A stretch of 46,369 nucleotides of DNA from CSP1-4 sp036559965 (GTDB taxonomy: Bacteria; Chloroflexota; Limnocylindria; Limnocylindrales; CSP1-4), in contig DATBSD010000038.1 in NCBI GenBank assembly GCA_036559965.1, positions 1-46,369 on the forward strand, read 5' to 3'. The notes below the pieces were generated by a model. That model saw nothing but the letters and a program-made list of their open reading frames with translations, ran no database searches and was not told the DNA's origin. Both the position numbers and the translations under genes were made by a program. This document shows positions 39,927 through 46,369 of this stretch, one piece after another. Position 1 is the stretch's first letter. Every line of letters begins with the position of its first letter.

Positions 39927-40469
39927 CTAGCCGGCGAACGGCATGCCGAGGAGCTCGAGGAGCTTCCTCGACTCTTCGTCGGTCTTGGCCGTCGTCACGA
40001 CGCTGATCTCCAGCCCGCGCAGACGATCCACCTTGTCGTAGTCGATCTCCGGAAAGGCCAGCTGCTCGCGCAGGCCGAGGGAGTAGTTGCCGCGCCCATC
40101 GAACGACTTCGCGGGCACGCCCCGGAAGTCGCGGATGCGTGGCAGCGCGAGCGCCGTGAGGCGCTCCAGGAAGTCCCACATGCGCTCGCCGCGCAGCGTC
40201 ACCTTGACGCCGATGGGGTTATGCGTGCGCAGCCGGAACTGCGCGATGGAGCGCTTGGCCCGCGTCACGACCGGCTTCTGGCCGGTGATGGTCGCGATGT
40301 CGCCGACGGCAGCATCGAGCGCCTTGGCATTCGTGAGTGCCTCGCCGAGACCGACGTTGACGACGATCTTCTCGAGCCGGGGGACCTCCATCGGGTTGCC
40401 GTACTCGAACGCCTTCTGGAGGGCGGGCACGACCTCGTCGCGGTAGCGCTCACGGAGCCGGCCGCTCAT
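39927..40469 (-). CDS. rplE: Ribosomal protein L5
   Basis: A 180-residue 5S rRNA-binding protein. RLRERYRDEVVPALQKAF, VPRLEKIVVNVGLGEAL, ITGQKPVVTRAKRSIA, GVKVTLRGERMWDFLERL, FRGVPAKSFDGRGNYSLGLRE and the switch QLAFPEIDYDKVDRLRGLEI are all in place. The ATG overlaps the rplX stop (ATGA). Confidence 0.97.
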   Translation of the reverse strand: MSGRLRERYRDEVVPALQKAFEYGNPMEVPRLEKIVVNVGLGEALTNAKALDAAVGDIATITGQKPVVTRAKRSIAQFRLRTHNPIGVKVTLRGERMWDFLERLTALALPRIRDFRGVPAKSFDGRGNYSLGLREQLAFPEIDYDKVDRLRGLEISVVTTAKTDEESRKLLELLGMPFAG

Positions 40470-40855
40470 GCCTTGGCCTCCCGTGCCACGGGCTGACCGC
40501 AGTGGGCGCAGACGCGCACGCTGCGCCCCGTCTCGGGACGCTCGTGGCGGATGCGGGTCGGGCGGCTGCAGGCGGGGCAGACGAGCATGACGTTGCTCAT
40601 CCGCAGCGGCTGGGCGATCTCGAGGATGCCGCCCTGCTGGACGCGTGGCGCGCGGTCGTTGCGGCCCTGACGGCTGCGCGGCTTGGTATGCCGCTTGGCG
40701 ATGTTCAGACCGCCCACGACGACACGGTCGGGGCGCACGACGCGCTCGATCGTGCCGCGCTTGCCGGCGTCCTTGCCGGTCAGCACGAGCACTTCGTCAC
40801 CGCGACGCAGCTCGGGCACCTTCGTCGCGCGGGGCGCGGCCAGGCGGGCGGGCAT
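40466..40855 (-). CDS. rplX: Ribosomal protein L24 with cysteine-rich C-terminus
   Basis: A 129-residue assembly-initiator protein. The KOW part has RRGDEVLVLTGKDAGKRGTI and VVVGGLNIAKRHTKP, then GGILEIAQPLRMSNVMLV. The C-terminal half carries CPACSRPTRIRHE and VRVCAHCGQ, two C-x2-C pairs that likely form a zinc ribbon, seen in some L24 subgroups. The N-terminus has about 14 extra residues. Start is ATG 40855 (TGATG with rplN) or GTG 40858. Confidence 0.95.
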   Translation of the reverse strand: MPARLAAPRATKVPELRRGDEVLVLTGKDAGKRGTIERVVRPDRVVVGGLNIAKRHTKPRSRQGRNDRAPRVQQGGILEIAQPLRMSNVMLVCPACSRPTRIRHERPETGRSVRVCAHCGQPVAREAKA

Positions 40856-41223
40856 CACAGGACCTCCGGTGCGAGCGAGATGATCTTCATGTAGTTCTTG
40901 TCGCGCAGCTCGCGGGCGACCGGCCCGAAGATGCGCGTGCCGCGCGGATTGCCCTGGTTGTTGATGAGCACGGCGGCGTTCTCATCGAAGCGGATGTAGC
41001 TGCCATCGGGTCGGCCGAACTCCTTGGTCGTGCGGACGACCACGGCGCGAACCACGTCGCCCTTCTTGACGGCGGCGTTGGGGATGGCCTGCTTGACGCT
41101 GGCGATGATGACGTCGCCGACGCCGGCGGTCGTGCCCGTCGAGCGGCCCATGATGCGGATGCACTGGATCGTGCGGGCACCCGTGTTGTCCGCCACGCGC
41201 AGCCGGCTGTACTGCTGGATCAC
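40855..41223 (-). CDS. rplN: Ribosomal protein L14
   Basis: A 122-residue intersubunit-face protein. IQQYSRLRVADNTGARTIQC, VGDVIIASVKQAIPNAAVKKGDVV (key IPNAAVKKGDVV), RFDENAAVLINNQGNPRGTRIFGP and ARELRDKNYMKIISLAPEVL are canonical. GTG start overlaps the rpsQ stop (GTGA). Confidence 0.97.
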   Translation of the reverse strand: MIQQYSRLRVADNTGARTIQCIRIMGRSTGTTAGVGDVIIASVKQAIPNAAVKKGDVVRAVVVRTTKEFGRPDGSYIRFDENAAVLINNQGNPRGTRIFGPVARELRDKNYMKIISLAPEVL

Positions 41224-41606
41224 GCCGTGGCCTCCTCCGCCGCAGGCTCGGCCGCCTCGTGGCGTCCGGGATGGGCGGCCATATGGATGACCTCGGTCGT
41301 GGCCTCCTCGTCGGCGACGATGGGCTCACTGGCACCCTCGCTGGCGCGCTCGACGATCTCGACCAGCCGCCAGCGCTTGGTGGCGCTGAGCGGCCGCGAC
41401 TCCTCGATGCGCACGCGGTCACCGATACGCGCCTCGTTGTGCTCGTCATGGGCCTTGAACTTCGTGGTCAGGCGGATGACGCGTTTGTAGAGGCGATGGC
41501 GGGTGAGACGTTCGACGGACACGACGATCGTCTTGTCCATCTTGTCGGAGACGACGCGGCCGACCTTGGCCTTGCGTTTCATCGTCGTCATGCGGGCTCC
41601 GTTCAT
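41220..41606 (-). CDS. rpsQ: Ribosomal protein S17 with C-terminal extension
   Basis: Residues about 8-88 form a normal S17: KRKAKVGRVVSDKMDKTIVV, HRLYKRVIRLTTKFKAHDEH and GDRVRIEESRPLSATKRWRL. About 40 acidic and alanine-rich residues follow (SEPIVADEEATTEVIHMAAH onward), unlike the usual ending near residue 85. The ATG overlaps the rpmC stop (ATGA); MTTMKRK a few codons in is an alternative start. Confidence 0.94.
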   Translation of the reverse strand: MNGARMTTMKRKAKVGRVVSDKMDKTIVVSVERLTRHRLYKRVIRLTTKFKAHDEHNEARIGDRVRIEESRPLSATKRWRLVEIVERASEGASEPIVADEEATTEVIHMAAHPGRHEAAEPAAEEATA

Positions 41607-41836
41607 GCGTTCGTCGCTCCGACGCCGGCCACCGGTCGACCGCTCTCATCGAGCTCGCGCTCGGTCAGGACGGTCAGGATGCGGGCGATCGAGCGACGCG
41701 TCTGGGGGATCTGGCTGTAGTCGGTCAGCTGGCGCGTGGCGAGCTGGAAGCGCAGGTCGTAGAGCTGGCGCTTGGCCGTCGTGAGCTCGGCCACGAGCTC
41801 GGCGTCGGTCAGGCCACGGACGCTAGCGATGTCCAT
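41603..41836 (-). CDS. rpmC: Ribosomal protein L29
   Basis: A 77-residue exit-tunnel protein and docking site for signal recognition particle and trigger factor. LTDAELVAELTTAKRQLYDL, RFQLATRQL and RSIARILTVLTERELDE form the two-helix hairpin. A 10-residue tail follows the usual end. It overlaps rplP by 14 bases. Confidence 0.95.
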   Translation of the reverse strand: MDIASVRGLTDAELVAELTTAKRQLYDLRFQLATRQLTDYSQIPQTRRSIARILTVLTERELDESGRPVAGVGATNA

Positions 41837-42251
41837 CTGCGACGCCCTCCTTGACCACGAATTTGACGTTCACGGGCAGTTTGTGGCTGGCCAGGCGCAT
41901 CGCCTCGGCAGCCTCGTCGAGGGGCACGCCGGCCATCTCGAACAGGATCCGGCCGGGTTTGACCACCGCGACCCAGTGATCGGGGGCGCCCTTGCCGGAG
42001 CCCATGCGGACCTCGGCCGGCTTCTTGGTCACCGGCTTGTCGGGGAAGATGCGGATCCAGATCTTGCCGCCGCGCTTGACGTAGCGGGTCATCGCTCGCC
42101 GGGCGGCCTCGATCTGCCGGCTGGTGATCCAGGCCGGCTCCTCGGTCATGAGGCCGAACTCGCCGAAGGCGATGGTCGTGCCGCCCTTGGCTACGCCGCT
42201 CATCCGGCCGCGCATGACCTTGCGGTGCTTGACCCGTCGGGGCATGAGCAT
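41823..42251 (-). CDS. rplP: Ribosomal protein L16
   Basis: A 142-residue protein near the peptidyl transferase centre. MLMPRRVKHRKVMRGRMSG, KGGTTIAFGEFGLMTEEPAW, ITSRQIEAARRAMTRYVKRG, KIWIRIFPDKPVTKKPAEVR, MGSGKGAPDHWVAVVKPGRI and LRLASHKLP-like text (AMRLASHKLPV) fit the family. ATG 42251 chosen; the next in-frame ATG is two codons on. Confidence 0.97.
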   Translation of the reverse strand: MLMPRRVKHRKVMRGRMSGVAKGGTTIAFGEFGLMTEEPAWITSRQIEAARRAMTRYVKRGGKIWIRIFPDKPVTKKPAEVRMGSGKGAPDHWVAVVKPGRILFEMAGVPLDEAAEAMRLASHKLPVNVKFVVKEGVADGHR

Positions 42252-42252
42252 G

Positions 42253-42924
42253 CTAGGCGCTCCCCGAGGTCGCCGCGGCCTCGCGCGGCAGCGTTCGCTC
42301 GGGCACGATGTCGCCGCGGTAGATCCAGACCTTGACGCCGATGGCGCCGTACGTCGTGCGGGCGAGGACCTGTCCGTAGCTGATGTCGGCGCGCAGCGTG
42401 CCCAGCGGCACGCGGCCTTCCTTCTCCCACTCCCGGCGGGCCATCTCGGAACCGCCGAGGCGGCCGGCGACGTTGATCTTGACGCCTCGGGCACCGGCTT
42501 TCATGGTCCGCTGCACGGCCTGCTTCATGGCCTTCTTGAAGGCGATGCGGCGCGACAACTGCTGGGCGATGTTCGTGGCCACGAGCACGGCATCGAGCTC
42601 GGGCTGGCGGATCTCCTTGATCTCGAGCTTGACCTTGCGCGTCGTGAGACGCCCGATCTGCTGGCGAAGCGCCTCGACGTTGGCGCCACCCTTGCCGATG
42701 ACGATGCCCGGCTTGGCGGTGTGGATGGTGACCGTGACGTGGTTGATGCCACGCTCGATCTCGACCCCGCTGACGCTCGCGTTGGCGAGCCGGCGCGTGA
42801 CCAGCTGGCGGATGGAGATGTCTTCCTTGAGCAGGTCGGTGTAGCCCTTGCCGGCATACCACTTGGCGTTCCACGTGCGCGAGACGCCGAGGCGGAAGCC
42901 GTAGGGGTGGACCTTGTGACCCAT
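42253..42924 (-). CDS. rpsC: Ribosomal protein S3
   Basis: A 223-residue mRNA-entry protein. GHKVHPYGFRLGVSRTWNAKW, the KH-domain loop VIGKGGANVEALRQQI, VATNIAQQLSRRIAFKKAMK and KVWIYRGDIVPERTLPRE are all typical, with a short Ala-rich tail. ATG at 42924, three bases after rplV. Confidence 0.97.
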   Translation of the reverse strand: MGHKVHPYGFRLGVSRTWNAKWYAGKGYTDLLKEDISIRQLVTRRLANASVSGVEIERGINHVTVTIHTAKPGIVIGKGGANVEALRQQIGRLTTRKVKLEIKEIRQPELDAVLVATNIAQQLSRRIAFKKAMKQAVQRTMKAGARGVKINVAGRLGGSEMARREWEKEGRVPLGTLRADISYGQVLARTTYGAIGVKVWIYRGDIVPERTLPREAAATSGSA

Positions 42925-42927
42925 CGG

Positions 42928-43266
42928 CTAGTCCTCCCGGTTCTCGACGACGACGGTGATGTGCGTCATCGGCTTGTGGATGGGGAAGGCACGGCCCTGC
43001 GCGCGCGGCTTCCAGCGCTTGATGGTCGGTCCCTCGTCGGCCACGGCGTCGACGACGACGAGATCCTCGGCCGAGAGGTCATGGTTGTTCTCGGCGTTGG
43101 CCGTCGCGCTCTTGAGCACCTTGGCCACGTCCTTGGCGGCACCCTGGGGCATGAACTTGAGCAGGGAGGCCGCCTCCTCGACGGGACGCCCGACGATGGC
43201 CCGGGTGACGAGGCGTGTCTTGCGTGTCGAGTGGCGGGTGTACTTGGCGGTCGCTGAGATGCGCAT
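42928..43266 (-). CDS. rplV: Ribosomal protein L22
   Basis: A 112-residue protein lining the exit tunnel. RISATAKYTRHSTRKTRLVT, IVGRPVEEAASLLKFMPQGA, SATANAENNHDLSAEDLVVV and the tunnel hairpin segment RWKPRAQGRAFPIHKPMTHI are canonical. ATG at 43266, six bases after rpsS. Confidence 0.97.
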   Translation of the reverse strand: MRISATAKYTRHSTRKTRLVTRAIVGRPVEEAASLLKFMPQGAAKDVAKVLKSATANAENNHDLSAEDLVVVDAVADEGPTIKRWKPRAQGRAFPIHKPMTHITVVVENRED

Positions 43267-43272
43267 GGCGGC

Positions 43273-43557
43273 CTACTTCAGGGCCAGCGAGCGTTCGGTG
43301 TGCTTGCCGTGCCCGCGGTAGTTGCGGGTGGGCGCGAACTCACCGAGGCGGTGGCCGACCATGTTCTCCGTCACGTAGACGGGGATGTGCTTGCGGCCGT
43401 TGTAGACGGCCACCGTGTGACCGATGAAGTCCGGGAAGATGACGCTCGCGCGCGACCAGGTCTTGACGACCTTGCGCTCGTTGCGGCGGTTCATCTCCTG
43501 GACCCGGCCGAGGAGGCGGGCCTCGACGAACGGGCCCTTCTTCAGGGATCGTGACAT
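43273..43557 (-). CDS. rpsS: Ribosomal protein S19
   Basis: A 94-residue head protein. SRSLKKGPFVEARLLGRV, TWSRASVIFPDFIGHTVAVY, NGRKHIPVYVTENMVGHRLG and EFAPTRNYRGHGKHTE are canonical. ATG at 43557 is the family start; the longer frame lies in rplB. Confidence 0.97.
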   Translation of the reverse strand: MSRSLKKGPFVEARLLGRVQEMNRRNERKVVKTWSRASVIFPDFIGHTVAVYNGRKHIPVYVTENMVGHRLGEFAPTRNYRGHGKHTERSLALK

Positions 43558-43568
43558 CGTTCCTGCCC

Positions 43569-44396
43569 CTAGCTCTTGCGGTGCCGCGAGCGGACGATGC
43601 CGCCGCTGGACTTGGATCGACGGGTGCGCAAGCCCATGGCGGGCTTGCCCCATGGCGTCTTGGGTGGCATGCCGGTCGGCGACTTGCCCTCGCCGCCGCC
43701 GTGCGGATGGTCGCGCGGGTTCATGACCACACCGCGCACCTCCGGTCGCTGGCCAAGGTGGCGGGCACGGCCGGCCTTGCCCAGGCTCTGGTTCTCGTGG
43801 TCGAGGTTGCCGACCTGGCCGACGGTCGCCATGCAGCGCAGGCTCGCCCGGCGGACCTCGCCCGAGGGCAGTCGGATCTGGGCGAAGTCGCCCTCCTTGG
43901 CCAGCAGCTGGGCAGACGTGCCGGCTGAGCGCACGATCTGACCGCCCTTGCCGGGCACCAGCTCGATGTTGTGGATGGTCGTGCCGAGCGGGATGTTGGC
44001 CAGCGGCAAGGCATTGCCGACGCGCGCCTCGGCGCTCGGCCCGGCGACGACGATGTCACCGACCTTGAGGCCGTTGGGCACCAGGATGTAGCGCTTCTCG
44101 CCGTCGCGATAGTGCAGCAAGCCGATGCGCGCCGACCGGTTGGGGTCGTACTCGATGGTCGCCAGGCGGGCGGGCACGTCGAACTTGTCGCGCTTGAAGT
44201 CGATGATCCGGTAATGCCGCTTCTGGCCGCCGCCGCGATGGCGCACCGTCAGCCGACCCTGGCTGTTGCGGCCGCTGCCGCGCTTCTGCGACTCGAGCAG
44301 CGGCTTGTGCGGTTGGTCGGTGGTGATCTCCTCGAACGTCGAGCGCGTCATGAACCGCCGCCCGGGCGAGGTCGGCTTGTAGCTTCGGAGTGGCAT
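43569..44396 (-). CDS. rplB: Ribosomal protein L2
   Basis: A 275-residue core protein needed for subunit joining and peptidyl transfer. LRSYKPTSPGRRFMTRS, RHRGGGQKRHYRIIDFKR, IEYDPNRSARIGLLHY, GNALPLANIPLGTTIHNIEL, LPSGEVRRASLRCMATVGQV and RGVVMNPRDHPHGGGEGKSP, with the conserved histidine near the DHPHGGGEG loop, are all present. Confidence 0.97.
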   Translation of the reverse strand: MPLRSYKPTSPGRRFMTRSTFEEITTDQPHKPLLESQKRGSGRNSQGRLTVRHRGGGQKRHYRIIDFKRDKFDVPARLATIEYDPNRSARIGLLHYRDGEKRYILVPNGLKVGDIVVAGPSAEARVGNALPLANIPLGTTIHNIELVPGKGGQIVRSAGTSAQLLAKEGDFAQIRLPSGEVRRASLRCMATVGQVGNLDHENQSLGKAGRARHLGQRPEVRGVVMNPRDHPHGGGEGKSPTGMPPKTPWGKPAMGLRTRRSKSSGGIVRSRHRKS

Positions 44397-44398
44397 CG

Positions 44399-44701
44399 CT
44401 ACACCCCCTCGAAGAATTCGATCTTGTCGCCGGGGGCGACGGTCACGATGGCCTTGCGCCAGGGCGAGGTGCGACCCTTCGTCCGCTGGCGGCCGAGTCC
44501 TCGGCGCTTCTCCTTGGACTTCGTGGTCAGGACGTTGACCTGCAGCACGGAGACCTTGAAGAGCTCCTCGACGGCGGCCTTGATCTGCAGCTTGTTGGCC
44601 GTGTCCGCGACCGCGAACGTGTACTTGCCACGCTGCGTCTCGTCCATCGACTTCTCGCTGATGACGGGCCGGATGATGACCTGGGCGGCTTCGAGCGTCA
44701 T
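44399..44701 (-). CDS. rplW: Ribosomal protein L23
   Basis: A 100-residue exit-site protein. AAQVIIRPVISEKSMDETQR, YTFAVADTANKLQIKAAVEE, LFKVSVLQVNVLTTKSKEKR and IVTVAPGDKIEFFEGV match the family. The ATG at 44701 overlaps the rplD stop (ATGA); the longer frame upstream lies inside rplD. Confidence 0.97.
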   Translation of the reverse strand: MTLEAAQVIIRPVISEKSMDETQRGKYTFAVADTANKLQIKAAVEELFKVSVLQVNVLTTKSKEKRRGLGRQRTKGRTSPWRKAIVTVAPGDKIEFFEGV

Positions 44702-45321
44702 GCGTAGACCTCCGTCATCGTGGCCAGCGCCGGCTCGGTGATGAGCAGCGTGTCCGCGTTGAGGACGTCGAGCGTGTTGAGCGAGTCGGCCAGGATGACC
44801 TCGACGCGCGGCAGATTGGCGGCCGAGCGCTCGAGCTTCTCGTCGCGCCCGGGTGCCACGACGAGGACCCGGCCGGCGGCCTTGAGGTTGGCCAGGTAGC
44901 CGACCAGCTCGCGCGTCTTCATGGCGTCCATGGCCAGGTCCTGGACGACCGTCACGGCACCGTCGGCGAACTTGGCCGAGAGGGCGCCGCGCAGCGCGAG
45001 CCGCTTCATGCGCCGGGGCAGCCGCTGCGCGTAGCTCCGCGGATGCGGTCCGAAGACCACGCCGCCGCCCTCGTGGTTGGGCGCCCTGATGGAGCCCTGG
45101 CGGGCGCGGCCGGTGCCCTTCTGTCGGTACGGCTTCTTGCCGCCGCCGCGGACCTCGCCGCGCGTCTTCGTGTCGTGCGTGCCGAGGTGCCGACCGGCCA
45201 GCTGGGCGTTCACGACCTGGTGCATCACGGCGGTGTTCACGGGCGCCGCGAAGAGGCCGTCCGGCAGCTCGATCGTGCCGGCCTCGGCGCCGGTCTTGGC
45301 GTAGAGCGTCGTCGTGGCCAT
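44698..45321 (-). CDS. rplD: Ribosomal protein L4
   Basis: A 207-residue tunnel protein; in enterobacteria it also represses the S10 operon. THDTKTRGEVRGGGKKPYRQ, KGTGRARQGSIRAPNHEGGG, VVFGPHPRSYAQRLPRRMKR and the C-terminal VILADSLNTLDVLNADTLLI are canonical. I prefer ATG 45321; a TTG at 45327 overlapping the rplC stop is possible. Confidence 0.96.
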   Translation of the reverse strand: MATTTLYAKTGAEAGTIELPDGLFAAPVNTAVMHQVVNAQLAGRHLGTHDTKTRGEVRGGGKKPYRQKGTGRARQGSIRAPNHEGGGVVFGPHPRSYAQRLPRRMKRLALRGALSAKFADGAVTVVQDLAMDAMKTRELVGYLANLKAAGRVLVVAPGRDEKLERSAANLPRVEVILADSLNTLDVLNADTLLITEPALATMTEVYA

Positions 45322-45323
45322 GC

Positions 45324-45935
45324 TCAAGCCTTCCTGACCAGCACGAGCGCGTCACGAGCGCCGGGCACGGCACCCTTGACGAGCAGAAGGTTGCGCTCAG
45401 CATCGGCGCGGACGACGGTCAGCTTCTTGGTCGTCCGCCTGGCATCGCCGAGGTGACCGGCCATGGGCAGGCCGCGATAGACACGACCGGGTGTCGTGCC
45501 CGCGCCGATGGAGCCTGGCTGACGATGGGAGTCGGAGCCGTGGGTCTCGGGCCCCCGCGCGAAGTGGTGGCGCTTGATGGTGCCGGCGAAGCCCTTGCCC
45601 TTGGTCACGCCGATGACGTCGACGAGGTCGCCGGCACTGAAGACCTCCTCGACCTTGAGCTCCTGCCCGATCTCGTAGCCCGAGATGTCGTCGGTCCGGA
45701 ACTCCCGGATGTCGCGCACGGGCGGCAGCCCGCGAAGCTGCCCCGCCCGTGGCTTGGTCTGCTTCTCGCGCGTCCCGGCGCCGAGCTGCACGGCCGTGTA
45801 GCCGTCGCGCTCCTGCGTCCGCAGGCGGGTCACGGTGTTGGGCTCGATGGCGACCACGGAGACGGGCACGAGCGTGCCGTCCTCCGCGAAGACCTGGGTC
45901 ATGCCGACCTTGCGGCCGATGAGTCCGATGCTCAT
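45324..45935 (-). CDS. rplC: Ribosomal protein L3
   Basis: A 203-residue early-assembly protein. GLIGRKVGMTQVFAEDGTLV, PVSVVAIEPNTVTRLRTQER, VDVIGVTKGKGFAGTIKRHH, HGSDSHRQPGSIGAGTTPGR and KGLPMAGHLGDARRT-like text (RGLPMAGHLGDARRTTKKL) fit L3 fully. ATG at 45935, seven bases after rpsJ. Confidence 0.97.
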   Translation of the reverse strand: MSIGLIGRKVGMTQVFAEDGTLVPVSVVAIEPNTVTRLRTQERDGYTAVQLGAGTREKQTKPRAGQLRGLPPVRDIREFRTDDISGYEIGQELKVEEVFSAGDLVDVIGVTKGKGFAGTIKRHHFARGPETHGSDSHRQPGSIGAGTTPGRVYRGLPMAGHLGDARRTTKKLTVVRADAERNLLLVKGAVPGARDALVLVRKA

Positions 45936-45942
45936 GCCGCGG

Positions 45943-46251
45943 TCACATCTTGATCTCGATGTCGACGCCCGCGGCGAGCGAGAGTCGCATCAAGGCATCC
46001 ACCGTCTTGGACGATGGATCGAGGATGTCGATGAGGCGCTTGTGGGTCCGGATCTCGAACTGCTCCCGGCTGTCCTTGTCGATGAACGGCGACCGCAGCA
46101 CGGTGAACTTCTCGATCCGGGTGGGCAGCGGGATAGGCCCGACGACGTCGGCGCCGGTACGTTGCGCCGTCTCGACGATCTGGAGGGCAGACTGGTCGAG
46201 GAGCCGGTGGTCGTACGCCTTGAGGCGGATCCGGATCCGCTGCTTCGCCAC
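45943..46251 (-). CDS. rpsJ: Ribosomal protein S10
   Basis: A 102-residue head protein, also known as NusE in antitermination. AKQRIRIRLKAYDHRLLDQS, GPIPLPTRIEKFTVLRSPFI, DKDSREQFEIRTHKRLIDIL and LSLAAGVDIEIKM are canonical. GTG start at 46251, three bases after the tuf stop, so S10 follows EF-Tu directly, as in many bacteria. Confidence 0.97.
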   Translation of the reverse strand: MAKQRIRIRLKAYDHRLLDQSALQIVETAQRTGADVVGPIPLPTRIEKFTVLRSPFIDKDSREQFEIRTHKRLIDILDPSSKTVDALMRLSLAAGVDIEIKM

Positions 46252-46254
46252 CGG

Positions 46255-46369
46255 CTACTCCTGGATGCTCGTGATGGCGCCGGCACCGACGGTGTGGCCG
46301 CCCTCGCGGATGGCGAAGCGCTGGCCGGTCTCGAGGGCGATGGGCGTGATGAGCTCGACGGTCATCTCG
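46255..46369 (-). CDS. tuf: Elongation factor Tu, C-terminal fragment
   Basis: The last 37 codons and stop are in the window; the gene continues past the right edge. The translated end, EMTVELITPIALETGQRFAI then REGGHTVGAGAITSIQE, is the beta-barrel domain 3 ending of EF-Tu (RFAIREGGRTVGAG in most bacteria). The His in GGHTVGAG replaces the common Arg. It heads the S10 cluster. Confidence 0.93.
   Translation of the reverse strand, partial: EMTVELITPIALETGQRFAIREGGHTVGAGAITSIQE

Overview
This 46 kb window is a dense, GC-rich bacterial chromosome segment made almost wholly of housekeeping genes. From about 17.7 kb to the right edge every gene is on the minus strand, and most neighbours overlap (ATGA, GTGA or TGATG junctions) or sit a few bases apart. 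GTG starts are very common. The high GC, the zinc-binding forms of S14, S4 and L36, the alpha2-type glycyl-tRNA synthetase and a diverged MutL-like (glutamate mutase accessory) ATPase beside tsaE all fit a GC-rich member of the Chloroflexota, possibly a Limnocylindria-like lineage. That assignment is inference; no rRNA gene is present to settle it.

Layout. 1-2.8 kb (minus): the start of a probable PLP-dependent decarboxylase, a GT87 membrane glycosyltransferase and glycyl-tRNA synthetase. 2.9-6.6 kb is the only mixed-strand part: a DUF1269 membrane protein (+) and recO (-) converge on a perfect GC hairpin; a LiaF-like toastrack membrane protein and a polyprenyl diphosphate synthase (both +) follow and converge on a META-domain lipoprotein (-). 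7.1-17.7 kb (minus): a MutL-like ATPase and its partner, tsaE-tsaB-rimI-tsaD (t6A tRNA modification), ksgA, ispE, ridA, glmU and a CNNM/CorC membrane protein. 17.8-18.6 kb: a macro-domain protein overlapping a 97-residue conserved protein of unknown role. 18.6-28.8 kb (minus): cdaA-cdaR-glmM-glmS-acpS-nnrD-alr, which links c-di-AMP synthesis to UDP-GlcNAc and D-alanine supply, preceded by argF and a TPR protein. 28.9-46.4 kb (minus): the S10-spc-alpha ribosomal superoperon from the end of tuf through rpsJ to rplQ, including secY, adk, map, infA and rpoA, then truA, rplM and rpsI.

In transcription order the minus strand reads translation machinery, protein export, RNA polymerase alpha, arginine synthesis, c-di-AMP signalling, cell-wall precursors, then tRNA and rRNA modification. 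The clearest promoter lies in the map-infA gap, followed by a leader of about 120 nt. No mobile element, CRISPR array, prophage, tRNA or rRNA gene was seen. No interval without a gene exceeds 300 bases; the longest are the divergent gaps 2817-2960 and 4460-4636 and the infA leader 33633-33763.

No clearly new defence or mobile system is present. The least understood parts are the MutL-like ATPase with its co-encoded partner, and the small conserved protein tied to the macro-domain gene. Other points of note are an apparent CTG start in alr, probable leaderless promoters, an ornithine carbamoyltransferase with a changed carbamoyl-phosphate motif, and a long low-complexity tail on ribosomal protein L15.
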